From positions 1 through 16,471 of the forward strand of contig JAQIWT010000674.1 of assembly GCA_034696485.1 (NCBI GenBank): DNA of 16,471 bases. Direction: 5' to 3'. Positions 9,379 through 16,471 of the stretch are shown here, in pieces. The notes under the pieces are model-generated. The model had not been told where the DNA came from. It ran no database searches and saw only the letters and a list, made by a program, of their open reading frames with translations. Made by a program: the position numbers and the translations under genes. The stretch is from Isohypsibius dastychi. Its lineage: Eukaryota; Tardigrada; Eutardigrada; Parachela; Isohypsibiidae. The number at the start of each line of letters is the position of its first letter. The first letter of the stretch is position 1.

Positions 9379-9514
9379 ATGAGTTTGTGCCCAGGAGGAG
9401 TTCGAGGAGCGGGGAATTTTCAGCATCATTCGGCGCAGTCTTTTATGGATCTCTCAGCGGCAGCTGCTTATCGCAGCTATAACCGTAATGTGATGGAATA
9501 TTATTCCTGTAAGA
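9379..9514 (+). CDS. Candidate alternative first coding exon (exon 1B) of Pax2/5/8
   Basis: ATG 9379, with G at -3, is the first ATG in a frame open since a stop at 9094. It encodes MSLCPGGVRGAGNFQHHSAQ, then an Ala/Ser/Tyr-rich segment with an AAAA run (residues 27-30), ending near MEYYSCK. The exon ends at two tandem donors, GTAAGA (9509) and GTAAGT (9515, used here). Either leaves phase 1, precisely the phase that exon 2 needs, giving ...YYSC-HGGV or ...YYSCKS-HGGV. The encoded peptide would replace the Met/Gln-rich N-terminus of exon 1A. Vertebrate Pax5 has alternative first exons 1A and 1B from separate promoters, so such an arrangement has precedent. I know no homologue of this peptide, and ORF length alone is not significant at this base composition. 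It could also be non-coding. Confidence 0.45.
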
Positions 9515-9890
9515 GTAAGTCGGGGGTGGTGAAGTGATCATGTCTTGGATAAAGTCGACGAAGAAATTTATTATAAGGAGGATTTAAAGTGCAATTAATA
9601 AGTTCTGCCAGGGAAATCAAGCGCAGCGTGAATGTCATATTATTTTGCTTGTTTCGCAAATTGCCGACAAGGTGTTATGCTTGCGCATGTAATTTTCGAC
9701 GCCTGCTTGAGTTTTGACGACGCGGAATGGGTTCAGGTTTTTGGTTTGAAGAAGAAAGAAAGAAGGGTCACGGTTGCGGAACGGTGCACGGTTTCCTTTA
9801 GCTCTGGTTGCGCGGCCGGGCGCAGTTTTGCGGTTTTTCGCTCGGTCGTCTCTTCTTGCAAAATGAGCAGCGTTGCGCGAAGTTGAGGTG

Positions 9891-10106
9891 AAAATGGCCG
9901 ACTAGCGGGAATTTTCACGCCGAATGTTCAACGATCCCCCTTGGCGAAATTTCAATGGTTGGAAAATAAGGTTCTGGAAGAGAGCACCTTAGTAGTGGCT
10001 AGTTATAAGGACCAACATGGATGACATGGCGGAACAATTGGCCGTTCTGGTTTGTTGGCGAGCCATACGCGTCCGGCATGGCTCGCTGGCGCATCTCCGC
10101 CATATT
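9891..10106. promoter_or_regulatory. Cluster of YY1-like motifs
   Basis: Three matches to the YY1/Pho consensus (AANATGGCS) lie within about 215 bases: AAAATGGCC at 9891, GACATGGCGG at 10023-10032, and CGCCATATT (reverse strand) at 10098-10106. Pho/YY1 sites recruit Polycomb complexes in flies, and Pax genes are typical Polycomb targets. The cluster could be a regulatory element of the last part of intron 1. Matches are by eye only. Confidence 0.25.
10058..10086. repeat. Inverted repeat, 9-bp perfect arms, 11-nt spacer
   Basis: GCGAGCCAT (10058-10066) and ATGGCTCGC (10078-10086) are exact reverse complements. G-T wobble pairs and a G-C pair would extend the stem outward in RNA. Both arms include the GCCAT/ATGGC core shared with the surrounding YY1-like sites. 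Confidence 0.8.
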
Positions 10107-11418
10107 CATGCCCATTTTCAGCTGCGAACTCTTCATCTTAAATATCTTAGCTTGAAAAAATATTTGGAATATTTTATTTTTTCGCTAAAGGTCATCGAGA
10201 TCTCGTCACATTTTTCGATTCAGCTGACCTGTTTTTTCTCCGCCTTTGGCATCAGATACGAAAATGAAGTGAACCTGTTTAGCAAGTTTGAGTTTTATTT
10301 GGAGAGAGCCGCTTGTTCTCGTTTGGCGGACGAAAAACAATATCGGACAATTGCCCTTGAATGCGGTTGATTTTGCATCGAGATCTCGTTGGACAGTTTC
10401 TAACCTGATTTCGTTAAAGCAGACAATCAAACAGTAGCGTGTTGACAGATCAAGTCATGCTCCGCTGTTTATTTGTTTAGACAGTCTTGGAGTGGATTAA
10501 GTGTCGTACCGTGCTTGTTGACGAACAATAATTGTCGATTTCGATCGCGACTTGAACTGGTTCGGTTTTCGTGCCGGCTCTATACATTATTTTCTTCTGC
10601 CAATTCGCTTCGGTTTCTTGCGTCATTAAAGAGAAAAAAAACTGGTAGTGCCTAAAAAAATTCAGCTCTCGCAATGTCAATGGCTGCTGATCGCAGCTTC
10701 TCATGTTTTCAGAGTTTACTGAAAGGGCGATTGTTGGGCGGACTGAAAATGAAGAATTACTACCACTTTGGATCTGAAACACGATCTGTTTATTTATTAC
10801 TCTAAGTTTTGAAAATTCATTTGTTTCGATTTTTGGAAACTTCTTTGTTTTAATCTTCAAATTTGTTTTTTTCGCGACGTTTGTGTTTATGATTCGTGCT
10901 TGTATCTTGACCGATTCTGTTTTGCGAAATATTTCCGAAATGAGTTTCTCAACCGTAAAATCAAAAGTATTCTCATAAAAATTCCGAAAAGTATTTTGCT
11001 CATGGAATTTCGAATTGAAAGAATGGTTTTATTGACCACACAGCACAGCTTGATGTTTTGGCAGAAGCTATAATGGTTGTCCTCGGCATGATTGTCGTGT
11101 TACTCCCCGTGGTTTTAGCAACTTCATAATGGCTAGGTAACGTGTTGAAATTGACACGAAATTTCACACATTCGTCCCCCCGGTTTCTCTTTAGTCAGAG
11201 CACCCGATCTGTGATTATCCCGTAATTAGATGAAATTGCGCCGAGAGCGAAAAATCAGAGCCGTGGAATTCTTCTTTGAAATAAAACAAGCATGGCCGAT
11301 GCGCTCGACGAAACATAAAATAGCCTTGCATTATTTTCGCGAGTTTAATATGATGCTAGGCTCGCGCCGAAAAAATGGATGATCGGCCATATCTAATTTG
11401 CTTCTTTTTTTCTTGAAG

Positions 11419-11584
11419 GTCACGGTGGAGTGAACCAACTCGGTGGCGTCTTTGTCAATGGAAGGCCCTTACCTGACATGATTCGATCGAAAATCGTCGA
11501 ATTGGCTCACAACGGAGTTCGACCTTGTGACATTTCACGCCAATTGCGAGTCAGCCATGGATGCGTCAGTAAAATACTCGGAAG
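11419..11584 (+). CDS. Pax2/5/8: Pax2/5/8 coding exon 2 (N-terminal paired subdomain)
   Basis: This 166-bp exon encodes residues 28-81 plus split codons at both ends, from [19 protein letters not shown] to CVSKILG. It covers the N-terminal beta-hairpin, the first helix-turn-helix and its recognition helix. Gln68, Arg70 and His73 (RQLRVSHG) are the Pax2/5/8 specificity set. The segment [13 protein letters not shown] differs from the VVRQRIVELAHQG I recall in most Pax2/5/8 proteins; AHNG is also in Drosophila shaven. The acceptor is a T-rich tract ending GAAG (11418) and the donor is AG|GTAAGA (11585). The length equals that of vertebrate PAX2/5/8 exon 2. Confidence 0.97.
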
Positions 11585-13316
11585 GTAAGAGTTTACAGTT
11601 GATTTCAATCTTTGAAAACGAATTAAAAAAATGGGATTAAATAACTGAATATATATTTTATATAAAAAAATTGCATTCTTATTTTTAAAGTGAAGATTCA
11701 TATTTTAAATATTCCACACAGAATATTAAATTATTGTTTTAGCTGCTCTCAAAAATTAATAGTATTTATTACAATATTTTGAGCGATAAAACGCCATTAT
11801 TGAATATGATCATTAATCATATTCGGGTCACAATGAGAGATTTGTAAAATATGAAAATGACACCCAAGAATTGAGGATTTACGACACGCGAGGAATTAAA
11901 TATAACTACAAGAAGACTGAATGAAAAGACGCTTGTTGTGTCATTTGGGGGGATTTATTCGATGAGCGGGGAGGTCGTTTATGGAGATTCCTGTCACTGG
12001 TGATCTTTAGAAGATCCCGCGAAATAGTTATTAAATTGCAAAAAGATGAATGGCTATATTTTGTGCTGGGGCCGTATGAATAATATGTCTGTCAAGGAAG
12101 ATGACAGCGCGGCGTTTGATGCTCAAAAGAGCACAAGATATGAGCATATGTCGTGCTGCATGACAGAACAGATAGTCAATATTCAAAACTGATATTCAGT
12201 CTGCTGCAATATGCCCAGCTCCCGCGCGCTTCCATCTTTTGACGCTCGATCCTCCGTGATGTGATTTCCTCCTCTTTTTATAGAGTGATCGACTTGAAGA
12301 GGAGATATTTTCGAGGCGAAGCCAGATTAGAAAGTCAGATTGAAACCGATCACGTCAGCAATAAAAAATCGATCAGCTCCCAAATTGCACATGATCAGAG
12401 AAATCGAAAACGCTTTATTCGCGAGCTTCAATATTTCAGTTTTGATTTCTGTAAATGTTTTCGTATTTGTTTCTTTCATAGGAAAAGCTGTCAAGAAAAT
12501 TTGATTGTGGACACGAAATTTTGCAGATTGAAAAACGTTGAAGAAACGTATTAAAAACACCTTTAAAATTATTTCAAGACACAAGAGAAAGTTATTTTCG
12601 AACAAATGTTCTGATTTCGTTTTGTTTTCTTTACCTGCTGGTGATCACCGGTTTTATGGTAAGATTTTTTATCCCCGCAACGCCCGTAAATCTGTTGGCA
12701 CACAACCTAAGCTGAGCCGCATTAACCTCATATCATAGCATCGCGATAATCTATAAATCCACAGTGCTGCGCTTGATTCGGTTTACAAACATGACGGATA
12801 ATCTCTGGTAGCAATTTCATGCCACCCTTTGTCCTCGCGCGGCATCCCGCTGCTAAAATAAAACGCTTCCATATCCATTTCCACCAAAAACAATAGCCCC
12901 ACAAAATGAGTCTTTTACACCTGTGAATCTCCCCATTCTGCCGCGAATAAAATCGAGCATAGGGGATGGAAGGTGTTGACCTGCGCCGCGGTGACCTTTT
13001 GTCAGATGCGAGGCAAAAATGCGTTCACTCCCATCTTTTCGCATTTCTAAAGCGCCGCTCGAGAATATCATCTGCTAGCCTTTTCAGTTCTCAATGAATA
13101 AAAGTCACTTCTTCTCCAAAGAGGGAAAAAAGTCCGCCAATTATCGCCCGAGGAATTCAGATAGTAACTTGATTGATAGACTCCTGGCTTTTGAAATGAG
13201 AACAATCGGCAATGTGGCTTTTGTCGGACAACATCACGCGTGGACAATAGACGAGTCAATGCTCGATTTGTGTGATTTCTGTTTTATTAATATACCTTCT
13301 CTCTCTTTCTCAACAG
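11585..13316 (+). other. Intron 2 (1732 bp)
   Basis: This runs from donor GTAAGA at 11585 to acceptor TCTCTCTTTCTCAACAG at 13316. It is AT-rich with an inverted repeat at 11802-11824. Small frames on both strands match no known protein. A GTAAGA at 12659 has no convincing exon in front of it. Confidence 0.85.
11802..11824. repeat. Inverted repeat, 9-bp perfect arms, 5-nt loop
   Basis: GAATATGAT (11802-11810) and ATCATATTC (11816-11824) are exact reverse complements separated by CATTA. The arms are AT-rich, so this may be chance or a homeodomain-type site. Confidence 0.7.
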
Positions 13317-13514
13317 GTATTATGAAACGGGAAGCATCCGACCTGGAGTCATCGGCGGTTCCAAACCCAAAGTTGCCACGCCCAAAGTCGTCGAACATAT
13401 TGCCAATTACAAACGACAAAATCCAACCATGTTTGCATGGGAAATTCGGGATAGACTTTTATCGGATGGCATTTGCGATCAAGATAATATTCCCAGTGTC
13501 AGTTCTATTAATCG
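13317..13514 (+). CDS. Pax2/5/8: Pax2/5/8 coding exon 3 (C-terminal paired subdomain)
   Basis: This 198-bp exon encodes residues 83-147, from [20 protein letters not shown] through [10 protein letters not shown] to IPSVSSIN. It comprises the linker and the second helix-turn-helix of the paired domain. The first base completes Arg82 and the last two bases open Arg148. The sequence is nearly canonical; [17 protein letters not shown] and [12 protein letters not shown] are small variants of the family pattern. The donor is CG|GTACGT. The exon length equals that of vertebrate PAX2/5/8 exon 3. Confidence 0.97.
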
Positions 13515-15120
13515 GTACGTCGAACAATAATTTGCAATCATAAAAATAAAAATAAAAATTATTTTGATGACAATTAGAAAAATTAAATTAAATTTTTTCG
13601 ATAAAAATTAAATCATCTGTTAATATTCTGCTCAGATTGTTTAAAAATCAATGATTCGAAGTTTTCATGAAAACATTGATACGATAAGAATCTAGTTTAT
13701 TTGTTGTGATAAGCGAAGATACTCGGAATCGATTACGAATTGTACAACAGATTAATGTGCGAACAAGAGTGAAAAATAATATTGTTGTCAGTTATCAAAA
13801 CTGACATCAAACCGAGATAGCGCCCAGATGAAAGAGAATTCGCTAGGGGAGCGATCGGGTAATCGCCGCGATAAGTCTTGTTTATATCGGAACCAGAAAT
13901 CAGAGATCTATCTCGGAATTGTTTATTTTTAGATGCGTCCAGTTTAAAAGTCACAAATAAAATTTGTGCAATTTTAATTTGTGATCGAGGCACGAATAGA
14001 TTCGAAAATGCATTTTTTGTTTAAGATAATCTTGCGTCATTCTATTCAAATGTCAGGGCTTCAAGGGTAGCTTTTAGGTGAAAATAGATTCATCAACTCG
14101 TAATTCCGCATAACAAAAAGAGTAGGACTGAAAAGCAGAGTAGAAATGATAGATGTGCAGCTCGGTTGGTTTGAATCGTAATCGAGATGGTCGTTTGACA
14201 AACTTGTAAAAGGCAAAAGTGACAGTTTCGGCTGAGATTTTACGGGACTTTTCACGGTTTTGCACGGTTTTCGCTTGATTCATTTTCCTGTCCAAATAGG
14301 CAGGCCCTTGTGTAGGAAAAGAAGAAAAAGCTCACTTCTCGCGCTAGTGTATAAAAGATCAATCAGTTGAGTTTTGATGTGCAATGGATGCAGTGGCACG
14401 GAAATAATGGCCAACTCAATTGGATCAGCCAGCATTTGTCCTCTCTAATGTCCATCAACTCCATTTCGTCCCATTTTTATGCGGCACCTGTGACGCTGCG
14501 CTGCTAGACTGACACAGCAAAACATAACGCCTTTCTCTCATATCGATGGCCGATCTTCAAACTTTTATGTTTCCAAACCGGATAACAAACAATCGCATTA
14601 AGATTAACGACTAAAGTATGAAATTTAATGTCAGTTCTGTCAGAAAATAATCGCTCCCTCCTTATCAAAATTGCCTCGCAGAACGACTCACTTATCAAGA
14701 ACTAGATTTTTCGTGTTATTTTCCCATTTTGGTCTCATAGTGATCATTGCACGGAAACAAAATCATTAAAATAGAAATTAAATGCATAAATATCTATTTA
14801 TTTCTGTTTTCTTAAGAAAAAATTTTTGGCGAAATTGTGGAAATTTTTTTTGTGATGTGGCGATATGATTTTGAAATCTGTTCATTTATTACTGTACTTA
14901 ATCGGGATTGCAGATATATCTGAAGCATAAGTGCATAATTAATTGGTGCTTGAGCGTGGAAAATTGTCAAAAGAGTTGTGTCTGTTAGAATATGTATACT
15001 GTCCCATCATGGTGAATTGCGGTTGACTATAATGGATTGCTTGAGGTCTCTGGAGAGTTTTACGAGAGTGGCATAGTGCACAGCAGCAAGTAGATTAAAT
15101 TTGTTATTCTTTCGCTGCAG
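13515..15120 (+). other. Intron 3 (1606 bp)
   Basis: This runs from donor GTACGT at 13515 to acceptor CTTTCGCTGCAG at 15120. It is AT-rich, with an A-rich simple repeat at its start and a TATA-like TATAAAAG at 14350-14357 with no fitting initiator. No gene or RNA is recognised. Confidence 0.85.
13541..13559. repeat. (TAAAAA)3 simple repeat
   Basis: Three perfect TAAAAA units and a following T lie just inside intron 3, with further AAATT repeats downstream to about 13600. This is ordinary low-complexity intron sequence. Confidence 0.75.
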
Positions 15121-15356
15121 GATCGTCCGGAATAAAGCTGCAGAAAGGGTCAAGGGAAATGGCATGTCCTTCCACTCTGGATCGGACCAGCACACCAACA
15201 TGAGCACTCCCAGTCCCGGACTCAATAATTCCGGCAACAATCATTCCCAAACGCCCGGATCAGCCAATGGTGGACAGAATGTCGGCTCTAATAACGCTTA
15301 CTCGATTAACGGCATTCTTGGCATGGACCCTTCCAACATGAAACGGAAGCGAGATG
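15121..15356 (+). CDS. Pax2/5/8: Pax2/5/8 coding exon 4 (end of paired domain, linker, octapeptide)
   Basis: This 236-bp exon encodes residues 149-226. It opens with IVRNKAAE, which closes the paired domain, then a Ser/Asn/Gly-rich flexible linker, then the octapeptide YSINGILG (208-215). That motif binds Groucho/TLE corepressors in Pax2/5/8, Pax1/9 and Pax3/7 proteins. The exon ends with MDPSNMKRKRD, where KRKR is the conserved basic stretch of the Pax2/5/8 class. The donor is G|GTAAAG (15357), phase 1. IVRNKAAE also recalls Drosophila shaven. If intron 4 were retained the frame would run 32 more codons to a TGA at 15452-15454. Confidence 0.95.
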
Positions 15357-16395
15357 GTAAAGTAATTTATAGAAAAATCTGGAGAAGAACTGTTAGTTTG
15401 ATAAGTTGTTTTCGTGAAAATACAATGCTGTTCAAAGGCGTTAATGCATTCTGAAATCACAAAAGAGATCCCTGACTGTTAATGTCTAATTTGAATAGAA
15501 AAGCAGTGCGGAGCTCGTTTATCATATTCAATGCACTTCTAACGGGATTATTAATGACTTAATTTATCTCGTTAATAATAATCATCATTAACAGAAGCTG
15601 AGCTGAAGAGTTGACCCTCGGTATGATTTGAGGCTTTGAGCTAAAATTCAGAACGTTTATGGATATGCTATGTATGAATTAAATAATATTTTGTTTACAG
15701 TTATTTTGAAAAATTCTTTAACCACAAATAAAATTATCATGTCAACATATTAATTCATAGTTGTAAGGATAAATAAGTTTTATGAGAAACACTGAATTCT
15801 GAATTTGATGCCAGAATGTCTCCTCGCAATTTCCCACACTTGATCAAAGGCATAAACCGCTCCCATGCGCCATTTAAACTTGACTAATTGGCCCTTGGAA
15901 GGACAATTTACAACGCGAAATTTCGCGATAAGATGATAACCTGTCACAATTTCAGTAAAGGATAATCCCATCCCCAGTCAGTCACATGCCATCTAATAAC
16001 CATCTCCGTTACTCAATCTCAAAACTCGAGATTGCAAGTGATGACAAATCGCGTGATTTTTGCGGGAAAATAATTGATTTTATTATGTGCTAGTTAACAC
16101 AATTGCGACAATAATCTAGGAGAAAATTAGGCATAGATTGACAGCGATAAAGCAATGTGATGTGTTTTGAGTTTATTAATAATTAATCCGTTTGCTTGAA
16201 ATATGATCTGTTTGTGGAAAGTGCAAAGCCGGCGCTGATCGGGACTTAATTGGCCGCCGCTGTGCTGGCATGTTAAAACTTAAATCACTTTCTATCATAT
16301 CAAACTAATACACGTCGCTCTCGCTCTTCTAATCTCCAAATAGATCGCATCAAACATGTCAACTGAATATCCTACTAATTTCTTTTTTATTGCAG
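15357..16395 (+). other. Intron 4 (1039 bp)
   Basis: This runs from donor GTAAAG at 15357 to acceptor TTTCTTTTTTATTGCAG at 16395. A hairpin lies at 15547-15579 and a canonical poly(A) hexamer AATAAA at 15727-15732. No separate gene is recognised. Confidence 0.85.
15547..15579. repeat. Inverted repeat with 11-bp arms
   Basis: ATTATTAATGA (15547-15557) pairs with TCGTTAATAAT (15569-15579), with one G-T wobble and an 11-nt loop. It is AT-rich and probably weak in stability. Confidence 0.6.
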
Positions 16396-16471
16396 TCGAC
16401 ATTTCCGATAATGGAACATCAGCTTCACCCGGTAATGAAGAGGCCGCAAAACAACGCCAGAGATCCATGTT
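16396..16471 (+). CDS. Pax2/5/8: Pax2/5/8 coding exon 5, partial (cut by window end)
   Basis: Following a strong pyrimidine tract and TTGCAG, the exon continues in phase 1. It gives Val227 and then DISDNGTSASPGNEEAAKQR, ending QRSM with two bases of the next codon. By position this corresponds to the stretch between the KRKR motif and the reduced homeodomain of Pax2/5/8 proteins. KQRQRSM may be its first residues, but the window ends before helix 1 can be read. The transactivation and inhibitory regions must lie downstream. Confidence 0.85.

Larger units (their letters stand above)
9521..11418 (+). other. Intron 1, last segment before exon 2
   Basis: This holds a locally GC-rich stretch (about 9690-10140) with ATGGC/GCCAT motifs and a hairpin, then AT-rich sequence to the acceptor TTTTTTTCTTGAAG ending at 11418. 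The largest frames, 10017-10370 on + and 10477-10860 on -, resemble no family and have no good in-phase donor. A GC-rich patch here could be an enhancer, which cannot be decided by eye. Confidence 0.6.
1854..16471 (+). other. Pax2/5/8: Pax2/5/8 paired-box transcription factor gene (overall span, 3' end beyond window)
   Basis: Joined exons encode 251 complete residues plus two bases. Residues 1-26 are a Met/Gln/Ser-rich N-terminus. Residues about 27-154 form a full paired domain, the bipartite DNA-binding domain of Pax proteins. The three specificity residues at domain positions 42, 44 and 47 are Gln68, Arg70 and His73, the Pax2/5/8 set rather than the Pax6 set of Ile, Gln and Asn. Residues 155-207 are a Gly/Ser/Asn-rich linker. 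The octapeptide YSINGILG (208-215) is the Groucho-recruiting motif, followed by a basic KRKR nuclear-localisation-like stretch (222-225). The last visible residues, AAKQRQRSM, may begin the reduced homeodomain. The protein should act in the nucleus as a DNA-binding activator or repressor in organ and sensory or neural development, as known for the family. The transactivation region lies beyond the window. The internal exon sizes of 166 and 198 bp match vertebrate PAX2/5/8 from memory. Confidence 0.95.

Noticed and set aside
10017-10370. 117-codon + strand ORF starting MDDMAEQL with a good start context
   Set aside because: I found no strong phase 1 donor before its stop to join exon 2, the later part looks like translated AT-rich intron, and no family is recognised.
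10477-10860. 127-codon minus-strand ORF
   Set aside because: Lys/Ser/Thr-rich translation of AT-rich DNA, no domain, no promoter or splice context; length is within chance expectation for this composition.
11419-13514. Assignment to Pax6 or Pax3/7 instead of Pax2/5/8
   Set aside because: The specificity residues are Gln, Arg and His (Pax2/5/8 set), and the octapeptide followed by KRKRD fits Pax2/5/8; Pax6 lacks an octapeptide.
13094-13543. 149-codon ORF on the + strand, the longest in the window
   Set aside because: It runs across intron 2 and exon 3 in a different frame from the paired domain, so it is a shadow of the real exon.
14350-14357. TATAAAAG in intron 3 as a promoter
   Set aside because: The nearest initiator-like TCAGTT is only about 15 bases away, too close, and no exon follows that would use it.
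15101-15454. 117-codon ORF as an independent gene
   Set aside because: It is exon 4 of Pax2/5/8 read from a non-ATG start in intron 3 through into intron 4.
1-16471. tRNA, rRNA, CRISPR array, bacterial operon or transposon genes
   Set aside because: No cloverleaf, rRNA block, spaced direct repeats or recognisable transposase was seen on either strand; the spliced Pax gene shows animal DNA.

Overview
The window is eukaryotic, AT-rich metazoan DNA. It carries most of one developmental transcription factor gene, a Pax2/5/8-class paired-box gene, on the + strand. Five coding exons are visible (1854-1932, 11419-11584, 13317-13514, 15121-15356, 16396-16471, the last cut by the window edge). They join in phase (1, 2, 2, 1) into 251 complete codons encoding a short N-terminus, a complete paired domain, an octapeptide, a basic KRKR stretch and what may be the first residues of the reduced homeodomain. 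The internal exon lengths of 166 and 198 bp and the intron positions agree with what I remember of vertebrate PAX2/5/8 genes, so the exon structure looks ancestral. Several paired-domain residues ([26 protein letters not shown]) remind me of the Drosophila shaven protein. The host is therefore probably a bilaterian invertebrate, perhaps an ecdysozoan, but the species cannot be read from the sequence.

Layout: 1-1195 is upstream flank with nothing I can support. 1196-1853 is a pyrimidine-rich 5' leader or promoter-proximal region with a (CT)n tract and a tiny upstream ORF. 1854-1932 is the first coding exon, ending in two in-phase tandem donors. Intron 1 is about 9.5 kb and holds several inverted repeats, two candidate Pax-type binding sites and a candidate alternative first exon (ATG 9379, donors at 9509 and 9515) behind a palindromic CCAAT element. 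Introns 2, 3 and 4 (1732, 1606 and 1039 bp) contain short repeats and hairpins but no further gene that I can recognise.

The main candidate for something undescribed is the second first exon at 9379-9514. It starts at the first in-frame ATG after a stop, has a purine at -3, and ends in two consensus donors. Both donors leave phase 1, exactly what exon 2 requires, so it would give the same paired domain a different N-terminus. Vertebrate Pax5 uses two promoters with alternative first exons (1A and 1B), which makes this arrangement plausible. The tandem donors of the first coding exon would add or omit a basic KKKR tetrapeptide right before the paired domain. Both claims rest on sequence reading and need transcript evidence.
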